A DNA stretch of 64,000 bases from Chloroflexota bacterium (GTDB taxonomy: Bacteria; Chloroflexota; Anaerolineae; J036; Brachytrichaceae). The notes below the pieces were generated by a model that worked only from the letters and a program-made list of their open reading frames with translations, did not search any database and was not told the DNA's origin. The position numbers and the translations under genes are program-made. Below, piece after piece: positions 28,299 to 37,390 of this stretch. The first letter of the stretch is position 1. Every line of letters starts with the position of its first letter. The DNA is taken from positions 1 through 64,000 of the forward strand of contig JAJYKL010000004.1 in the NCBI GenBank assembly GCA_021788625.1, written 5' to 3'.

Positions 28299-29447
28299 AT
28301 GTACAACCGTCTTGTGTCGATCCTGTCCATGTCCGCCTTTATCCTGGCGTTGGCAACACCCGTTATGGCTTCCACCCCAAGTGCTCCTGGTGGAGTGCAA
28401 GGCCAGCCAGTCTGTCCCGGCCCGGCGGCACCCGGCACGGCACGCTGCCATGCCTGGGTAAAACCGCATGCCAACTCCGCTCCTACCGGATTGAGCCCGG
28501 CGAATATTAAGCTGATATACAACTTCCCCACAGATTTGACCATCGGTCAAGGTCAAACGATCGCTATCGTTGACGCCTATGACGACCCCACGGCCGAGAG
28601 CGACCTGGGTGTGTTCAGCAGCCAGTACGGCCTGCCTGCCTGTACTACCGCAAACGGCTGCTTCAAGAAAGTTGACCAGAAGGGTGGAACGAAATACCCA
28701 CGCTCCAATGCAGGCTGGGCGCTGGAGATTTCATTGGACGTGCAGTGGGCACATGCCATCGCACCTGGTGCAAAGATCCTGCTCGTGGAAGCAAGCAGCA
28801 ACAGTTTCACCAACCTGCTGGCAGCCGAGGACTACGCCAAGGCGCATGCCCAGTACGTCAGCAATAGCTGGGGTGGCAGCGAGTTTTCAGGCGAAACCGG
28901 TTACGATTCTCACTTCATCCAAAGTGGTGTGAGCTTTTTCGTCTCTGCCGGAGACGCAGGACTGCCGGCTGATTACCCCTCATCCTCACCGAACGTCATC
29001 TCCGTTGGCGGCACGACGCTGCATTTTTCTTCCAGTGGTACCTTTACTGATGAAACCGGCTGGAGTAAAGGTGGTGGCGGCTGCAGTACGTACGAGACAG
29101 CCAACTCGGCTCAATCCAGCTTCAGTGAATACAGCCAGGTGAGCTGCGGTGGAGCGCGCGCTACACCGGACGTCTCACTTGACGCGGATCCCGCATCTGG
29201 TGTGTCGGTGTACGATTCGACACGGTATCAAGGTCAGAAGGGTTGGTGGACAGTTGGCGGTACGAGCGCCAGCTCACCCATGTGGGCAGCTCGCTCTGCT
29301 GATACGGCTACGGTTGTTGATGCATCGTACGTGTATGGCAGTAAAATCACTTTCCGCGATATTACGAGCGGTAACAATGGTGCACCATGCCTGGTCGGCT
29401 TCGACCTGTGTTCCGGTCGTGGCAGCTGGACTGGCGTAAATCCCTGA
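28299..29447 (+). CDS. secreted sedolisin (S53) serine-carboxyl peptidase
   Basis: 382 residues. A Sec signal peptide (about 1-25, cleavage near VMAS) leads into the S53 catalytic domain. The triad is Glu143 and Asp147 in LEISLD and Ser323 in GGTSASSP, with the oxyanion Asp219 in SAGDAG. The C-terminal DITSGNNG and GFDLCSGRG blocks match the calcium site. It lacks the long pro-domain of kumamolisin-type enzymes; only about 60 residues precede the catalytic domain. Sedolisins usually work in acid. GGAGG before ATG 28299 decides the start. It has its own promoter and terminator. Confidence 0.92.
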   Translation: MYNRLVSILSMSAFILALATPVMASTPSAPGGVQGQPVCPGPAAPGTARCHAWVKPHANSAPTGLSPANIKLIYNFPTDLTIGQGQTIAIVDAYDDPTAESDLGVFSSQYGLPACTTANGCFKKVDQKGGTKYPRSNAGWALEISLDVQWAHAIAPGAKILLVEASSNSFTNLLAAEDYAKAHAQYVSNSWGGSEFSGETGYDSHFIQSGVSFFVSAGDAGLPADYPSSSPNVISVGGTTLHFSSSGTFTDETGWSKGGGGCSTYETANSAQSSFSEYSQVSCGGARATPDVSLDADPASGVSVYDSTRYQGQKGWWTVGGTSASSPMWAARSADTATVVDASYVYGSKITFRDITSGNNGAPCLVGFDLCSGRGSWTGVNP

Positions 29448-29472
29448 GCAACAGTAATAAATCATGTAATGC

Positions 29473-29510
29473 AAGCAGAACCCCGTACTGGTACGGGGTT
29501 CTGCTTTTTT
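29473..29510 (+). terminator. strong intrinsic terminator after the sedolisin gene
   Basis: A stem of about 14 bp (AGCAGAACCCCGTA with its complement ending at 29505) with a tight loop, followed by TTTTTT (29505-29510). Confidence 0.95.
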
Positions 29511-29850
29511 ATGAGCCCAGGCAGCTACGAGCACGCGAGCCCTGCCCCTTTCCAGGGTGGAGTGGGCATGCAGCGAGACCCATCAGTCCGATCATCAATG
29601 AGTCAATGCCGGTACGATCCGGTGCAAAACCTGGCAACAGATCAACCGGCACACGTAATCGCACCGTTTCAACGAGCATGAGACGCTTGAGCGAAATATG
29701 TGAAAAAATAACGCCAAAGCTTGGTGCAATCGCGGCCAGTGGAATGACTGCATCGTGAATGTAATGCTCTGGCTGATCAGAACTTTGTAAGTGGCCTGCC
29801 AGGTCGTCAAAGTCGATGACAGGTTTGCTATGCAAATCCCCGTCGTGCAA
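29509..29850 (-). CDS. possible hypothetical protein or remnant
   Basis: A 113-codon minus-strand frame beginning at TTG with no ribosome site. Codon use looks coding (VIDFDDLAGHL, AAIAPSFGVIFSHISLKRLM), but no family is recognised and it runs into the terminator of the sedolisin gene. It may be the tail of a decayed gene. The rest of the 29511-29893 gap holds nothing else I can support. Confidence 0.22.
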   Translation of the reverse strand: MHDGDLHSKPVIDFDDLAGHLQSSDQPEHYIHDAVIPLAAIAPSFGVIFSHISLKRLMLVETVRLRVPVDLLPGFAPDRTGIDSLMIGLMGLAACPLHPGKGQGSRARSCLGS

Positions 29851-29893
29851 ACCGTGCCTGGCATTCTGATCACCCTAGAGCACTGGAGCCACC

Positions 29894-30364
29894 ATGAAAT
29901 TGATTCGCAACCTGGGCCTGGTATTGCTAGGATTATGGCTTATTCTGATCGGCCTGACGCGACTTCTGGCGATCGTCATGTCAACGGGAGGCCTGTTGCT
30001 TGGTCTGCTGGCCATTGCTGCAGGAGGTGTGTTGCTTTGGAGTGGTGTGGGGTCACGCCCGCGTAGTTTCGGCTTCATGCTCCTGGGGGCGTGGCTCGTC
30101 CTGAACGGGCTGGTCCAGATCACGCCCTTGCAGGTGCCGGGCGTCGGTGTCATCCTGGGGTTACTGGCGATAAGCGCGGGCATAGTGATGCTAATGGGCG
30201 TGCGCGGCCGAGTTTTCAGGCAGCATCCCGGAATCAGCCTGCTCGCGGCGTGGCTCATTATCAGTGGGTTATTGGAACTGGTAACCTTCAGACTGCCGGT
30301 GCTCGGAGAGCTACTTGCATTCCTGGTGCTCGTGGCCGGTTTCTTCATTCTGCTGGAACGGTAA
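29894..30364 (+). CDS. six-helix membrane protein of three two-helix repeats
   Basis: 156 residues, almost entirely hydrophobic. Three internal repeats of about 50 residues are visible: LGLWLILIGL...LLGLLAIAAGGVLLW, LLGAWLVLNGL...ILGLLAISAGIVMLM and LLAAWLIISGL...LLAFLVLVAGFFILL. Each should form a helical hairpin, giving six transmembrane helices with short loops. The arrangement recalls DUF308/HdeD-like and other small repeat membrane proteins, but I cannot assign a family. It lies just before a two-component remnant. Confidence 0.8.
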   Translation: MKLIRNLGLVLLGLWLILIGLTRLLAIVMSTGGLLLGLLAIAAGGVLLWSGVGSRPRSFGFMLLGAWLVLNGLVQITPLQVPGVGVILGLLAISAGIVMLMGVRGRVFRQHPGISLLAAWLIISGLLELVTFRLPVLGELLAFLVLVAGFFILLER

Positions 30365-30380
30365 CAGGCCGTAGCATTAC

Positions 30381-30993
30381 ATGTCGCAGCCAAACCACAT
30401 CCTCAATGTCAGGACGACTCCGCCGTCGCTGGCAGTCTATGTGAAGGTGTGCGCCGAGACGGTTATGGCGTCACCTGGCTAAACCGGGGCACAGTAGCCA
30501 TCACATTCACGCATGACCAGCAGCCAAACTTCATTGTGCTGGATCTGCGCCTGCCGGATCTTTCCGAACACGATGTCTGCCGCCAGATGCGCCAGCTCGG
30601 ACTGCATCAGCCCATCCTGAAGCTGACAGTACTAGCTGAAGAGATCGACAAGGTGCTGGGGCTGGAGATAGGCGCTGACGACTATATGACCAAGCGCTAT
30701 AGTCTGCGCGAGTTGCTCTCGCGCGTGCGCGCACTGCTGCGCCGGGCGTATGGAGAGGTATCGACCGCGGCGCCCGACGCTGACATGCTCTCCATACGTG
30801 ACATGCTGAAGACTTGCCTCAACTCTTCAACCGCTACCATCGCGGTCGCAATGCCCCTGGCAATCCTGGAAACGGGTTGGGTCTGGTGATCGTGAAGGCG
30901 ATTGTCGAACGCCACGGCATAAAGGTAAGTGTCGAAAGCTCGCTCAACGGCACCTGTGCGCGGGGGCGGTTGCCGGAGCATAAGGTGGATTAA
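30381..30993 (+). pseudogene. fused remnant of a response regulator and a histidine kinase
   Basis: The first frame reads MSQPNHILNV; the sequence then shifts frame into DDSAVAGSLCEGVRRDGYGV and a full receiver core (FIVLDLRLPDLS with phospho-acceptor Asp, GADDYMTK with the Lys, RVRALLRRA linker). The winged-helix domain is missing. From about 30800 another frame reads AEDLPQLFNRYHRG, GNGLGLVIVKAIVERHG and VESSLNGT, the F- and G2-boxes of a histidine kinase C-terminus, ending at TAA 30993. A frameshift near 30411 and a deletion that removed the regulator's DNA-binding domain and most of the kinase explain this. Confidence 0.82.
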
Positions 30994-31046
30994 CTGCACT
31001 GCAGACCAAGCCAGCAGCATAGTATCCATCCGCATACAATGCCAGT

Positions 31047-31856
31047 ATGGTAGAAACGATCACCAGCCTGCAGAACCCGCGCGTCAAGCAACTGGTCAGC
31101 CTGCGCGAGCGGCACAAGCGCGATGCCGACGGCCTCATGCTGGTGGAAGGGTACGACGAACTGGGGCTGGCGCTATCTTCCGGCAAGCCGGTCGCTCTCT
31201 ACTACTGCCCGCCTCTGGTGCGGCAGCCAGAGCAGATGCGCCTTCTGGATAGTGCGCGGGAGGCTGGCGCGGAGCTGGTACAGGTGAGCGAACGGGTTTT
31301 CGAACGAATTGCTTATCGTGATAACCCAGACGGTTGGCTGGCCACATTCCCCCTGATTCATCGCGGGATGGACGACCTGCAAATTGGCGCGAATCCCCTG
31401 ATCGTAGTGGTGGAAGGAATCGAGAAGCCCGGCAACCTGGGCGCGATCCTGCGCACAGCCGACGCCGCTGGTGTGAGCGCACTCATATTGTGCGACCCCG
31501 TCACCGACCTGGGCAATCCAAACGTGGTGCGGGCGAGTAAGGGGGCTCTCTTCTGCGTCCCCGTAGCCGAAGCATCAACGGCAGATACTTTACGCTGGCT
31601 GCGCTTACGACACATTCGATGTCTGGCTGCCACGCCGCAGACGGATCATGGTTATACCGCCATCGATATGCGAGGGCCTGTAGCCATCGCCGTCGGAGCC
31701 GAAAAACTAGGGCTTAGCCGCTTTTGGCTGGAAGGCGCGGATGAAAGGGTGAGTATCCCTATGCACGGGCGCGTGAACTCGCTTAACGTCTCCATTGCGA
31801 CCGCACTACTCGTATATGAAGCACTCAAACAACGCGACGTCATCCGGCATCCCTGA
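31047..31856 (+). CDS. SpoU/TrmH-family RNA 2'-O-methyltransferase
   Basis: 269 residues. The N-terminal substrate-binding domain (SLQNPRVKQLVSLRERHKRD, LMLVEGYDEL) is the RlmB/TsnR type. The SPOUT knot has motif 1 (EGIEKPGNLGAILRTADAAG), motif 2 (AVGAEKLGLS) and motif 3 (IPMHGRVNSLNVSIATALLVYE). It methylates a ribose 2'-OH in rRNA or tRNA; thiostrepton-resistance-type enzymes share the fold. The exact target is not visible. Confidence 0.92.
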   Translation: MVETITSLQNPRVKQLVSLRERHKRDADGLMLVEGYDELGLALSSGKPVALYYCPPLVRQPEQMRLLDSAREAGAELVQVSERVFERIAYRDNPDGWLATFPLIHRGMDDLQIGANPLIVVVEGIEKPGNLGAILRTADAAGVSALILCDPVTDLGNPNVVRASKGALFCVPVAEASTADTLRWLRLRHIRCLAATPQTDHGYTAIDMRGPVAIAVGAEKLGLSRFWLEGADERVSIPMHGRVNSLNVSIATALLVYEALKQRDVIRHP

Positions 31857-31918
31857 AAGAGGCACGAGCAGTCTTACATCGAGATGTGAAAGGGGCATGG
31901 TTTATACTGCACACGACA

Positions 31919-34009
31919 ATGAAACCAATCACTTATGACAGCCTGTATAACATTGTTTATATCGAAGAAGTAAAGGTTTCCTCCAGTGGTACCCATGCCG
32001 CATTCGTTCGCCTGAGCATAGACCGTTCGGCAAACGAATACGTGCGCGCTATCTGGTTGCAAGACCTGAGCACGGCGGAACGACGGGCAGTGCCCTTTAC
32101 TGCTGGCCGTAAAGACAGCAGCCCGCGCTTTACAGAAGACAGCACCCGTCTGGGCTTTCTATCCAACCGCAATGGCGAGGGGCAGGCGCAGGTCCATGTG
32201 ATCTCACTGGCCGGTGGCGAGGCGCAGAGACTCACCTCGCACCCCAGCGGTGTGAACTCGTTCGAGTGGTCGCCAGATGGCAGACGGATTGCCTTTAACG
32301 CATCGGTACGAGTCGATGAGCGCATCCAGGAAGATGAGAAACGCCGCGTGCCGAATGAGGAGCCCGAAGCGCAGGATCCATGGGACAAGAAGCGAGAGAA
32401 GGATCAGCACGAGCACGAAGATGCGCTTCGCTTCGATCCCAGGACGGTGCGCGAATTCCCCTACCGCACTGGCACTACGTTCGTGAATGATCGCTGGAAC
32501 CACGTCTACGTGACCGACGTGCCCGAGACATTTTCGGATGGAAACAAGGCTCAGGCTGCACGCCTGACCGATGACAACCTAAATTATGGCCAGCCAGCAT
32601 GGACGCGCGATGAACAGGCGTTGATTTGCAGCAAGAGCCGGCGCCCTAGCAACCAGAATGAAATGATCGAGTTTTGGGACGATCTGGTGCGTATTGGTCT
32701 GAATGCCGATTCGCGTGCCACCACGGTCCTCCTCTCGAATCAATACAGCTACACTCATCCGCGCATTTCACCCAACGGTCGATGGGTGGCATTTGAGCGT
32801 CACCTGGAAGACCTGCCCGAATTCCGAAACACAACACTGGCCATCCTCCCTGTCGAAGGAGGTGCTGTGACGGACCTGACCGCGCACCTTGACCGTGAAC
32901 TGGGATATTTCACCTGGGGCCAGGACAGCGCGTGGCTTTATTTCACTCTCATTAAGGACGGTTCAGAGAACCTCTACCGTGTGAGCATCGATGGCGGGCA
33001 AGTGGAGCAACTGACTGACGGAGCACAGGAGGTCACGTCGTTCGATGTGGATGCGCAAGGTCGGGTGATCTACGCGGCCAGCACCATGCAGGATCCGTCG
33101 GCACTGTATCTGCGTGACGTGGATGGCCACGTCGTGACGCTTTATAAGCCCAACGAGAAGTTTTTGTCGGAGCACGAGGTCCGACCGGTGGAGGAGATCC
33201 GATATCCATCTGATGGATTTCAAATTCAGGGTTGGGTAATGACACCGCCTGATTTCGATCCGGCACGCAAATACCCGCTGGCGCTCGAGATTCATGGCGG
33301 ACCGTCAGCCATGTGGAGCCCGGGCACTCGCAGCATGTGGCAGGAGTGGCAGGCGCTGGCGAGCGCTGGTTATGTGGTGTTTTTCTGCAACCCGCGCGGA
33401 TCGGGTGGATATGGCGAGAAGTTCCTGATTGCCAATCGAGGTGATTGGGGCGATGGCCCGATGAACGATATATTGCGGGGCGTTGAACAAGTCGTTTCGC
33501 ACGGCTATGTGGATACCGCGCGCATGGTAATGACGGGGGGCAGCTACGGTGGATACCTGACAGCCTGGATCGTGGGGCGCGACCACCGCTTCAAAGCGGC
33601 GGTGGCACAACGTGGCGTTTACAACATGATCTCCATGCGAGGTGTGACCGATATCCCGTGGTTTAACGATCGTGAGGCGGGTGCCTCACCATGGGAGGAT
33701 GTCGGAAAGTTATGGGCCATGTCTCCGATCTCGCTCGCACCCCAGGTACAGACACCCCTGTTACTGGAGCACAGTGAGCAGGATTACCGTGTGCCCATCA
33801 GTCAGGCTGAGGAATTGTACTTAGCCTTGCGCTCATTCAAGAAGACTGTAGAGTTAATCCGCTGGCCGCGCGAGGGGCACGAGCTATCGCGCAGTGGCGA
33901 ACCCAAGCACCGTGCTGAACGAGTCCAACGCATTCTGGAGTGGTTCGGTCAATACGCGGGCGATAACGCGAACTCAGGAGCACAAAAAGGTGAACCCATG
34001 GGTGCTTAG
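31919..34009 (+). CDS. S9 family peptidase (acylaminoacyl/dipeptidyl peptidase-like)
   Basis: About 696 residues. An N-terminal beta-propeller of TolB-like repeats (SPRFTEDSTRLGFLSNRNG, FEWSPDGRRIAF, HPRISPNGRWVAFERH) precedes an alpha/beta hydrolase domain. The nucleophile Ser is in GGSYGGY, the Asp in EHSEQDYRVP and the His in REGHELSR. No signal peptide, so probably cytoplasmic and acting on short peptides. The frame opens at GTG 31886, but ATG 31919 fits the family N-terminus better; neither has a good ribosome site. The GtrA-like gene starts 12 bp downstream. Confidence 0.93.
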   Translation: MKPITYDSLYNIVYIEEVKVSSSGTHAAFVRLSIDRSANEYVRAIWLQDLSTAERRAVPFTAGRKDSSPRFTEDSTRLGFLSNRNGEGQAQVHVISLAGGEAQRLTSHPSGVNSFEWSPDGRRIAFNASVRVDERIQEDEKRRVPNEEPEAQDPWDKKREKDQHEHEDALRFDPRTVREFPYRTGTTFVNDRWNHVYVTDVPETFSDGNKAQAARLTDDNLNYGQPAWTRDEQALICSKSRRPSNQNEMIEFWDDLVRIGLNADSRATTVLLSNQYSYTHPRISPNGRWVAFERHLEDLPEFRNTTLAILPVEGGAVTDLTAHLDRELGYFTWGQDSAWLYFTLIKDGSENLYRVSIDGGQVEQLTDGAQEVTSFDVDAQGRVIYAASTMQDPSALYLRDVDGHVVTLYKPNEKFLSEHEVRPVEEIRYPSDGFQIQGWVMTPPDFDPARKYPLALEIHGGPSAMWSPGTRSMWQEWQALASAGYVVFFCNPRGSGGYGEKFLIANRGDWGDGPMNDILRGVEQVVSHGYVDTARMVMTGGSYGGYLTAWIVGRDHRFKAAVAQRGVYNMISMRGVTDIPWFNDREAGASPWEDVGKLWAMSPISLAPQVQTPLLLEHSEQDYRVPISQAEELYLALRSFKKTVELIRWPREGHELSRSGEPKHRAERVQRILEWFGQYAGDNANSGAQKGEPMGA

Positions 34010-34021
34010 AACGAGAGGTAC

Positions 34022-34561
34022 ATGAGGACCGTAAAATCATCAAGGTTGTACTCGACTGCACAGGCGAACCAGTATGAGGTTAAGCGCTTCATCAAGTTCA
34101 CCCTCACTGGCTTCAGTGGCCTGATCGTCGACTACTCGCTCCTGAACATTCTGACTCATTTCTTCGGAGTTGCATCGTGGCTGGCTGTGGCGGTGGCATT
34201 CACCGTCGCCGCAATCAATAACTTCGTCTGGAATCGTTATTGGGTCTATCCTGAATCACGCCAGCATACGATCTGGAAACACTTCCCAACCTTCTTCATC
34301 GTCAACGCCGTGGGGCTGGGCATCAACGAGCTGATTTTATTTCTATTCCTGGTTTCGATCACCGCCCTGGTGCATAGCAATTTCCTGGGACTCAACCTGA
34401 CCAAGGCGATCGCTGCGGTCATCGTAATGCTATGGAATTTTGTTGTGAACCGCTTTGTCACCTTCCGCGATGTAAAGTGGCGCCTGGCCACGACGAAACC
34501 GGTAATGGCGTCGGCGACTGAGTCTGAAGAAAGTACAGAGCAGTACGAGAGTGCGCTGTAG
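34022..34561 (+). CDS. GtrA family membrane protein
   Basis: 179 residues with four transmembrane helices in the GtrA/DPMS arrangement. FIKFTLTGFSGLIVDYSLLN begins helix 1, NNFVWNRYWVYP lies after helix 2 and MLWNFVVNRFVTFRD after helix 4, both classic family signatures. A charged tail of about 30 residues follows. GtrA proteins are thought to flip lipid-linked sugars or help glycosyltransferases at the membrane. A GT4 glycosyltransferase gene follows at 40 bp. Confidence 0.92.
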   Translation: MRTVKSSRLYSTAQANQYEVKRFIKFTLTGFSGLIVDYSLLNILTHFFGVASWLAVAVAFTVAAINNFVWNRYWVYPESRQHTIWKHFPTFFIVNAVGLGINELILFLFLVSITALVHSNFLGLNLTKAIAAVIVMLWNFVVNRFVTFRDVKWRLATTKPVMASATESEESTEQYESAL

Positions 34562-34600
34562 GGAAACCCGGCTGCCTAAATACGCCAGTGGATATCAAGC

Positions 34601-35758
34601 ATGGCGCGCATCACGGTTGACTACACAGCGGCCATCTGGCAAAGCGCCGGTATTGGTCGATTGACGCGCGAGCTGGTGCAAGCGCTGCTAGCTCTGGATG
34701 ACTCGCATGACATTCGCCTGCTGTGCATGGGTGGTCCAGCACAACGTCCCGCGGACGTTCCCATCCATCGCGGCCGGCCAGTCGATTTCGTGCATGTGCC
34801 TCTGACCGATCGCTGGCTCTATCGCCTGTGGTTCCGCGCTCACCTGCCGCTGCCGATCGAGACCTTTGCTGGGCGCAGCGACCTGTACCATGCCACGGAT
34901 TTTGTCCTGCCGCCCATGCTGCCCGGCACACGAACCGTGCTCACGATACACGATCTGACTTTCCTGCGTGACCCTACTTCTGCACAACCCCGCCTGCTCA
35001 CCTTCCTGACTAACATGGTAAGCAAGTCGGCCCAGCGAGCGACTCACCTGGTCGCAGACTCGCTTGCGACCGCACACGATTTACACGAGCTGTATGGCTT
35101 GCCGCAAGATCACATAACCACCATATATTCAGGCGTAAACGAGCGCTTCAATCCGCGACCGCTCGACGGCGAAGCGCAGACCCTGCGCAAGAAGCTGGAG
35201 CTTGATCGGGCGCCCTACATCTTGACGGTGGGCACATTGCAGCGCCGGAAAAACCATTTAACGCTGGTGCGCGCTTTCGGTGAACTACTGCACAGGGAGG
35301 GGGTGCCCGAGGGCGTGCAACTGGTCGTCGCGGGCAGTAAGGGCTGGCTATATGATGAGGTGCTGGGAGAGGTGAAGTCACTCGACCTGGAGAGACAGGT
35401 GCGATTCATTGGCTTTACGGATGAAGTTGACTTGCCGGCACTTTACCGTAATGCAGCCGTCTTCGCCTTTCCGTCGCTCTATGAGGGATTTGGCCTACCG
35501 CCATTGGAAGCGATGGCCAGCGGTGTGCCGGTTGTGGCGTCCAATGCATCGTCGCTGCCGGAGGTGGTGGGTGACGCCGGGTTAATGGTGGACCCACTGG
35601 ACGTGCATGGGCTGGCTGCGGCGCTATTTCGGGCGCTGACGGACGGCGACTGGCGCGCCGAGTCCATCCACCGGGGACTCCAGCGTGCCGCGACGTTCAC
35701 ATGGCGCCGTGCGGCAGAACAGCTGCTGGGTGTCTATGAGCGCGTACTGAGCGCCTGA
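34601..35758 (+). CDS. GT4 family glycosyltransferase
   Basis: 385 residues with the GT-B fold. The N-domain starts with an acceptor-binding loop (SAGIGRLTREL). The C-domain carries VGTLQRRKNH, FIGFTDEVDLPALYRNA and the EX7E motif in SLYEGFGLPPLEAMASGVPVV. It transfers a nucleotide-activated sugar with retention, as in mannosyltransferases making polysaccharide or glycolipid. The GtrA-like neighbour suggests a cell-surface product. Confidence 0.93.
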   Translation: MARITVDYTAAIWQSAGIGRLTRELVQALLALDDSHDIRLLCMGGPAQRPADVPIHRGRPVDFVHVPLTDRWLYRLWFRAHLPLPIETFAGRSDLYHATDFVLPPMLPGTRTVLTIHDLTFLRDPTSAQPRLLTFLTNMVSKSAQRATHLVADSLATAHDLHELYGLPQDHITTIYSGVNERFNPRPLDGEAQTLRKKLELDRAPYILTVGTLQRRKNHLTLVRAFGELLHREGVPEGVQLVVAGSKGWLYDEVLGEVKSLDLERQVRFIGFTDEVDLPALYRNAAVFAFPSLYEGFGLPPLEAMASGVPVVASNASSLPEVVGDAGLMVDPLDVHGLAAALFRALTDGDWRAESIHRGLQRAATFTWRRAAEQLLGVYERVLSA

Positions 35759-35792
35759 ATTGAACTTTGTGCTACTGTATTGACGTGGCATC

Positions 35793-37379
35793 ATGAGTAC
35801 GAGCGACACACGACCCGAGCAATTACTCCCCAACCTATATCGCTTCGCTGATAGTTGTAATGTATACGTCATCCGCAAGGGTGACCGAGCCATCGCGGTC
35901 GACTTCGGCTCCGGCAGGTGGATGCAGGCGCTGCCAGGACTGGGGATAAACCAGCTAGAGCATGTCTTCCTCACTCACCATCACTCCGATCAGTGTGCCG
36001 GGTTGCAGGCACAGGAGCACTGGCCATTTACCATTCACGCTCCAAGCGGGGAGGAGAAGTTCCTCTCACCGGAAGGACAGCGTCGTGGCACATTCGATCG
36101 GCGCGGCCTGGGATGCCCCGACAGCTATGCGGTGCTCAAGGGTGGCCTGCAGGACGTGCGTTACGACATGGCCGGTTTCGGTGACTTCATTTGGAGAGAC
36201 GCACGCATACGCTTCCTGCATACACCTGGGCATGGACCGCATGCCTGCTCGGTGATCGCCGACATCGAAGGCAGGCAGGCAGCTTTCTGCGGTGACGCAG
36301 CGCACGCAGGCGGCACCATCTGGCAGCCTTTCCATCTGGAATGGGACCATTGGACTGGCCAGGGAGCATTGGCAGCCTGGGAGGGAATCACCCGTTTGCA
36401 GGCGGTCGGCCTGGATCTGCTTTGCCCTGCGCACGGGCCTGTTATCGCCGATCTGCCGCGAAATGTCCTGGCGAAACTGCAAACTCGTCTGATGGCATTC
36501 TATCTTGCCAAGGGGCAGATCTCGCCGGGTGAAGCCGATAACTACGTGTCGCCCACATTACTGAAATGCGGTGCCAGACTGGTGCTGCCAGGCCTGTACC
36601 AGTTCGGCACCAACGGATACCTGTTGCGCTCGCGAATGGGCGAAGGGCTGGTGGTTGATCCGCAACAGCCCGATCTGCGCGAGCTGGATGCCCTGCTTTC
36701 CGAACTGGGCAGCATAAAGGTCACCGTCGCGACGGCGACGCATTACCATGCCGATCACTGCGATGCGCTGCCGTTCGTGCGGGAGCGTTTCGGCGCGCGG
36801 GTGGTGTTGCACCCCATGGTGGCCGAGCCGCTACACGATGTACAGGGTGCCGACGTGCCGTGGCTGCCGGCACAATCCATTCAGGCTGACGAGTTGTGGC
36901 CCGAGCGCGGGGTATGGAACTGGAACGAGTACGAGTTTGACATTGCACCGTGGCCGGGGCAGACGCACTGGCACTGCATCTTCATGACCAGGGTGGCCGG
37001 GCAGAGCGTTGGCGCGCGGCGCGCCGCAGGCCAGCGCGCGGCATTCGGCGGCGACTCGTTCCAACCTTCAACGCGCTGGAATGGCACCGGTGGCTTCTGC
37101 GCCTACAACAGCAGCCGCTTCGAGGAGGGCTTCGTTCGCAGCGCGGAGCTGCTGCTGCGCTGGCGACCCGACGTGCTGGCCTGCGGTCACGGCACCTACT
37201 ATCGCTTCAAAAGGTCGAAGTTCCACAAGATCATTACCTGGGCCCAAGTCGCGGAGCGCGCAACCCGCGAGCTGTGCCCATCCGGCGACCTGCAGCAGGA
37301 TTACTACCTCATCGGCCTCGACGCCCGGCAGCGGATCGAGACGCCGGGCGCTTTCTTCTGGATCGAACACGCACAATAG
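35793..37379 (+). CDS. protein with two tandem metallo-beta-lactamase domains
   Basis: 528 residues formed by two MBL-fold halves. The first (about 1-240) has THHHSDQ at 61-67, where the last His of HxHxDH is Gln, then HTPGHGPH, CGDAAH and CPAHGP. The second (about 255-500) has an intact THYHADHCD, GQTHWH, GGDSF and CGHGTYY. Both could bind metal, the first perhaps only one ion. The second half contains a Trp-rich insert. Substrate unknown. The SDR gene follows by 11 bp, so the two are probably one operon. Confidence 0.85.
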   Translation: MSTSDTRPEQLLPNLYRFADSCNVYVIRKGDRAIAVDFGSGRWMQALPGLGINQLEHVFLTHHHSDQCAGLQAQEHWPFTIHAPSGEEKFLSPEGQRRGTFDRRGLGCPDSYAVLKGGLQDVRYDMAGFGDFIWRDARIRFLHTPGHGPHACSVIADIEGRQAAFCGDAAHAGGTIWQPFHLEWDHWTGQGALAAWEGITRLQAVGLDLLCPAHGPVIADLPRNVLAKLQTRLMAFYLAKGQISPGEADNYVSPTLLKCGARLVLPGLYQFGTNGYLLRSRMGEGLVVDPQQPDLRELDALLSELGSIKVTVATATHYHADHCDALPFVRERFGARVVLHPMVAEPLHDVQGADVPWLPAQSIQADELWPERGVWNWNEYEFDIAPWPGQTHWHCIFMTRVAGQSVGARRAAGQRAAFGGDSFQPSTRWNGTGGFCAYNSSRFEEGFVRSAELLLRWRPDVLACGHGTYYRFKRSKFHKIITWAQVAERATRELCPSGDLQQDYYLIGLDARQRIETPGAFFWIEHAQ

Positions 37380-37390
37380 GAGAACTGTTG

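Noticed and set aside
30449..30889. Intact short response regulator
   Set aside because: The receiver lacks its N-terminal strand in frame and has no output domain, and the tail decodes as a kinase fragment in another frame, so it is a pseudogene.
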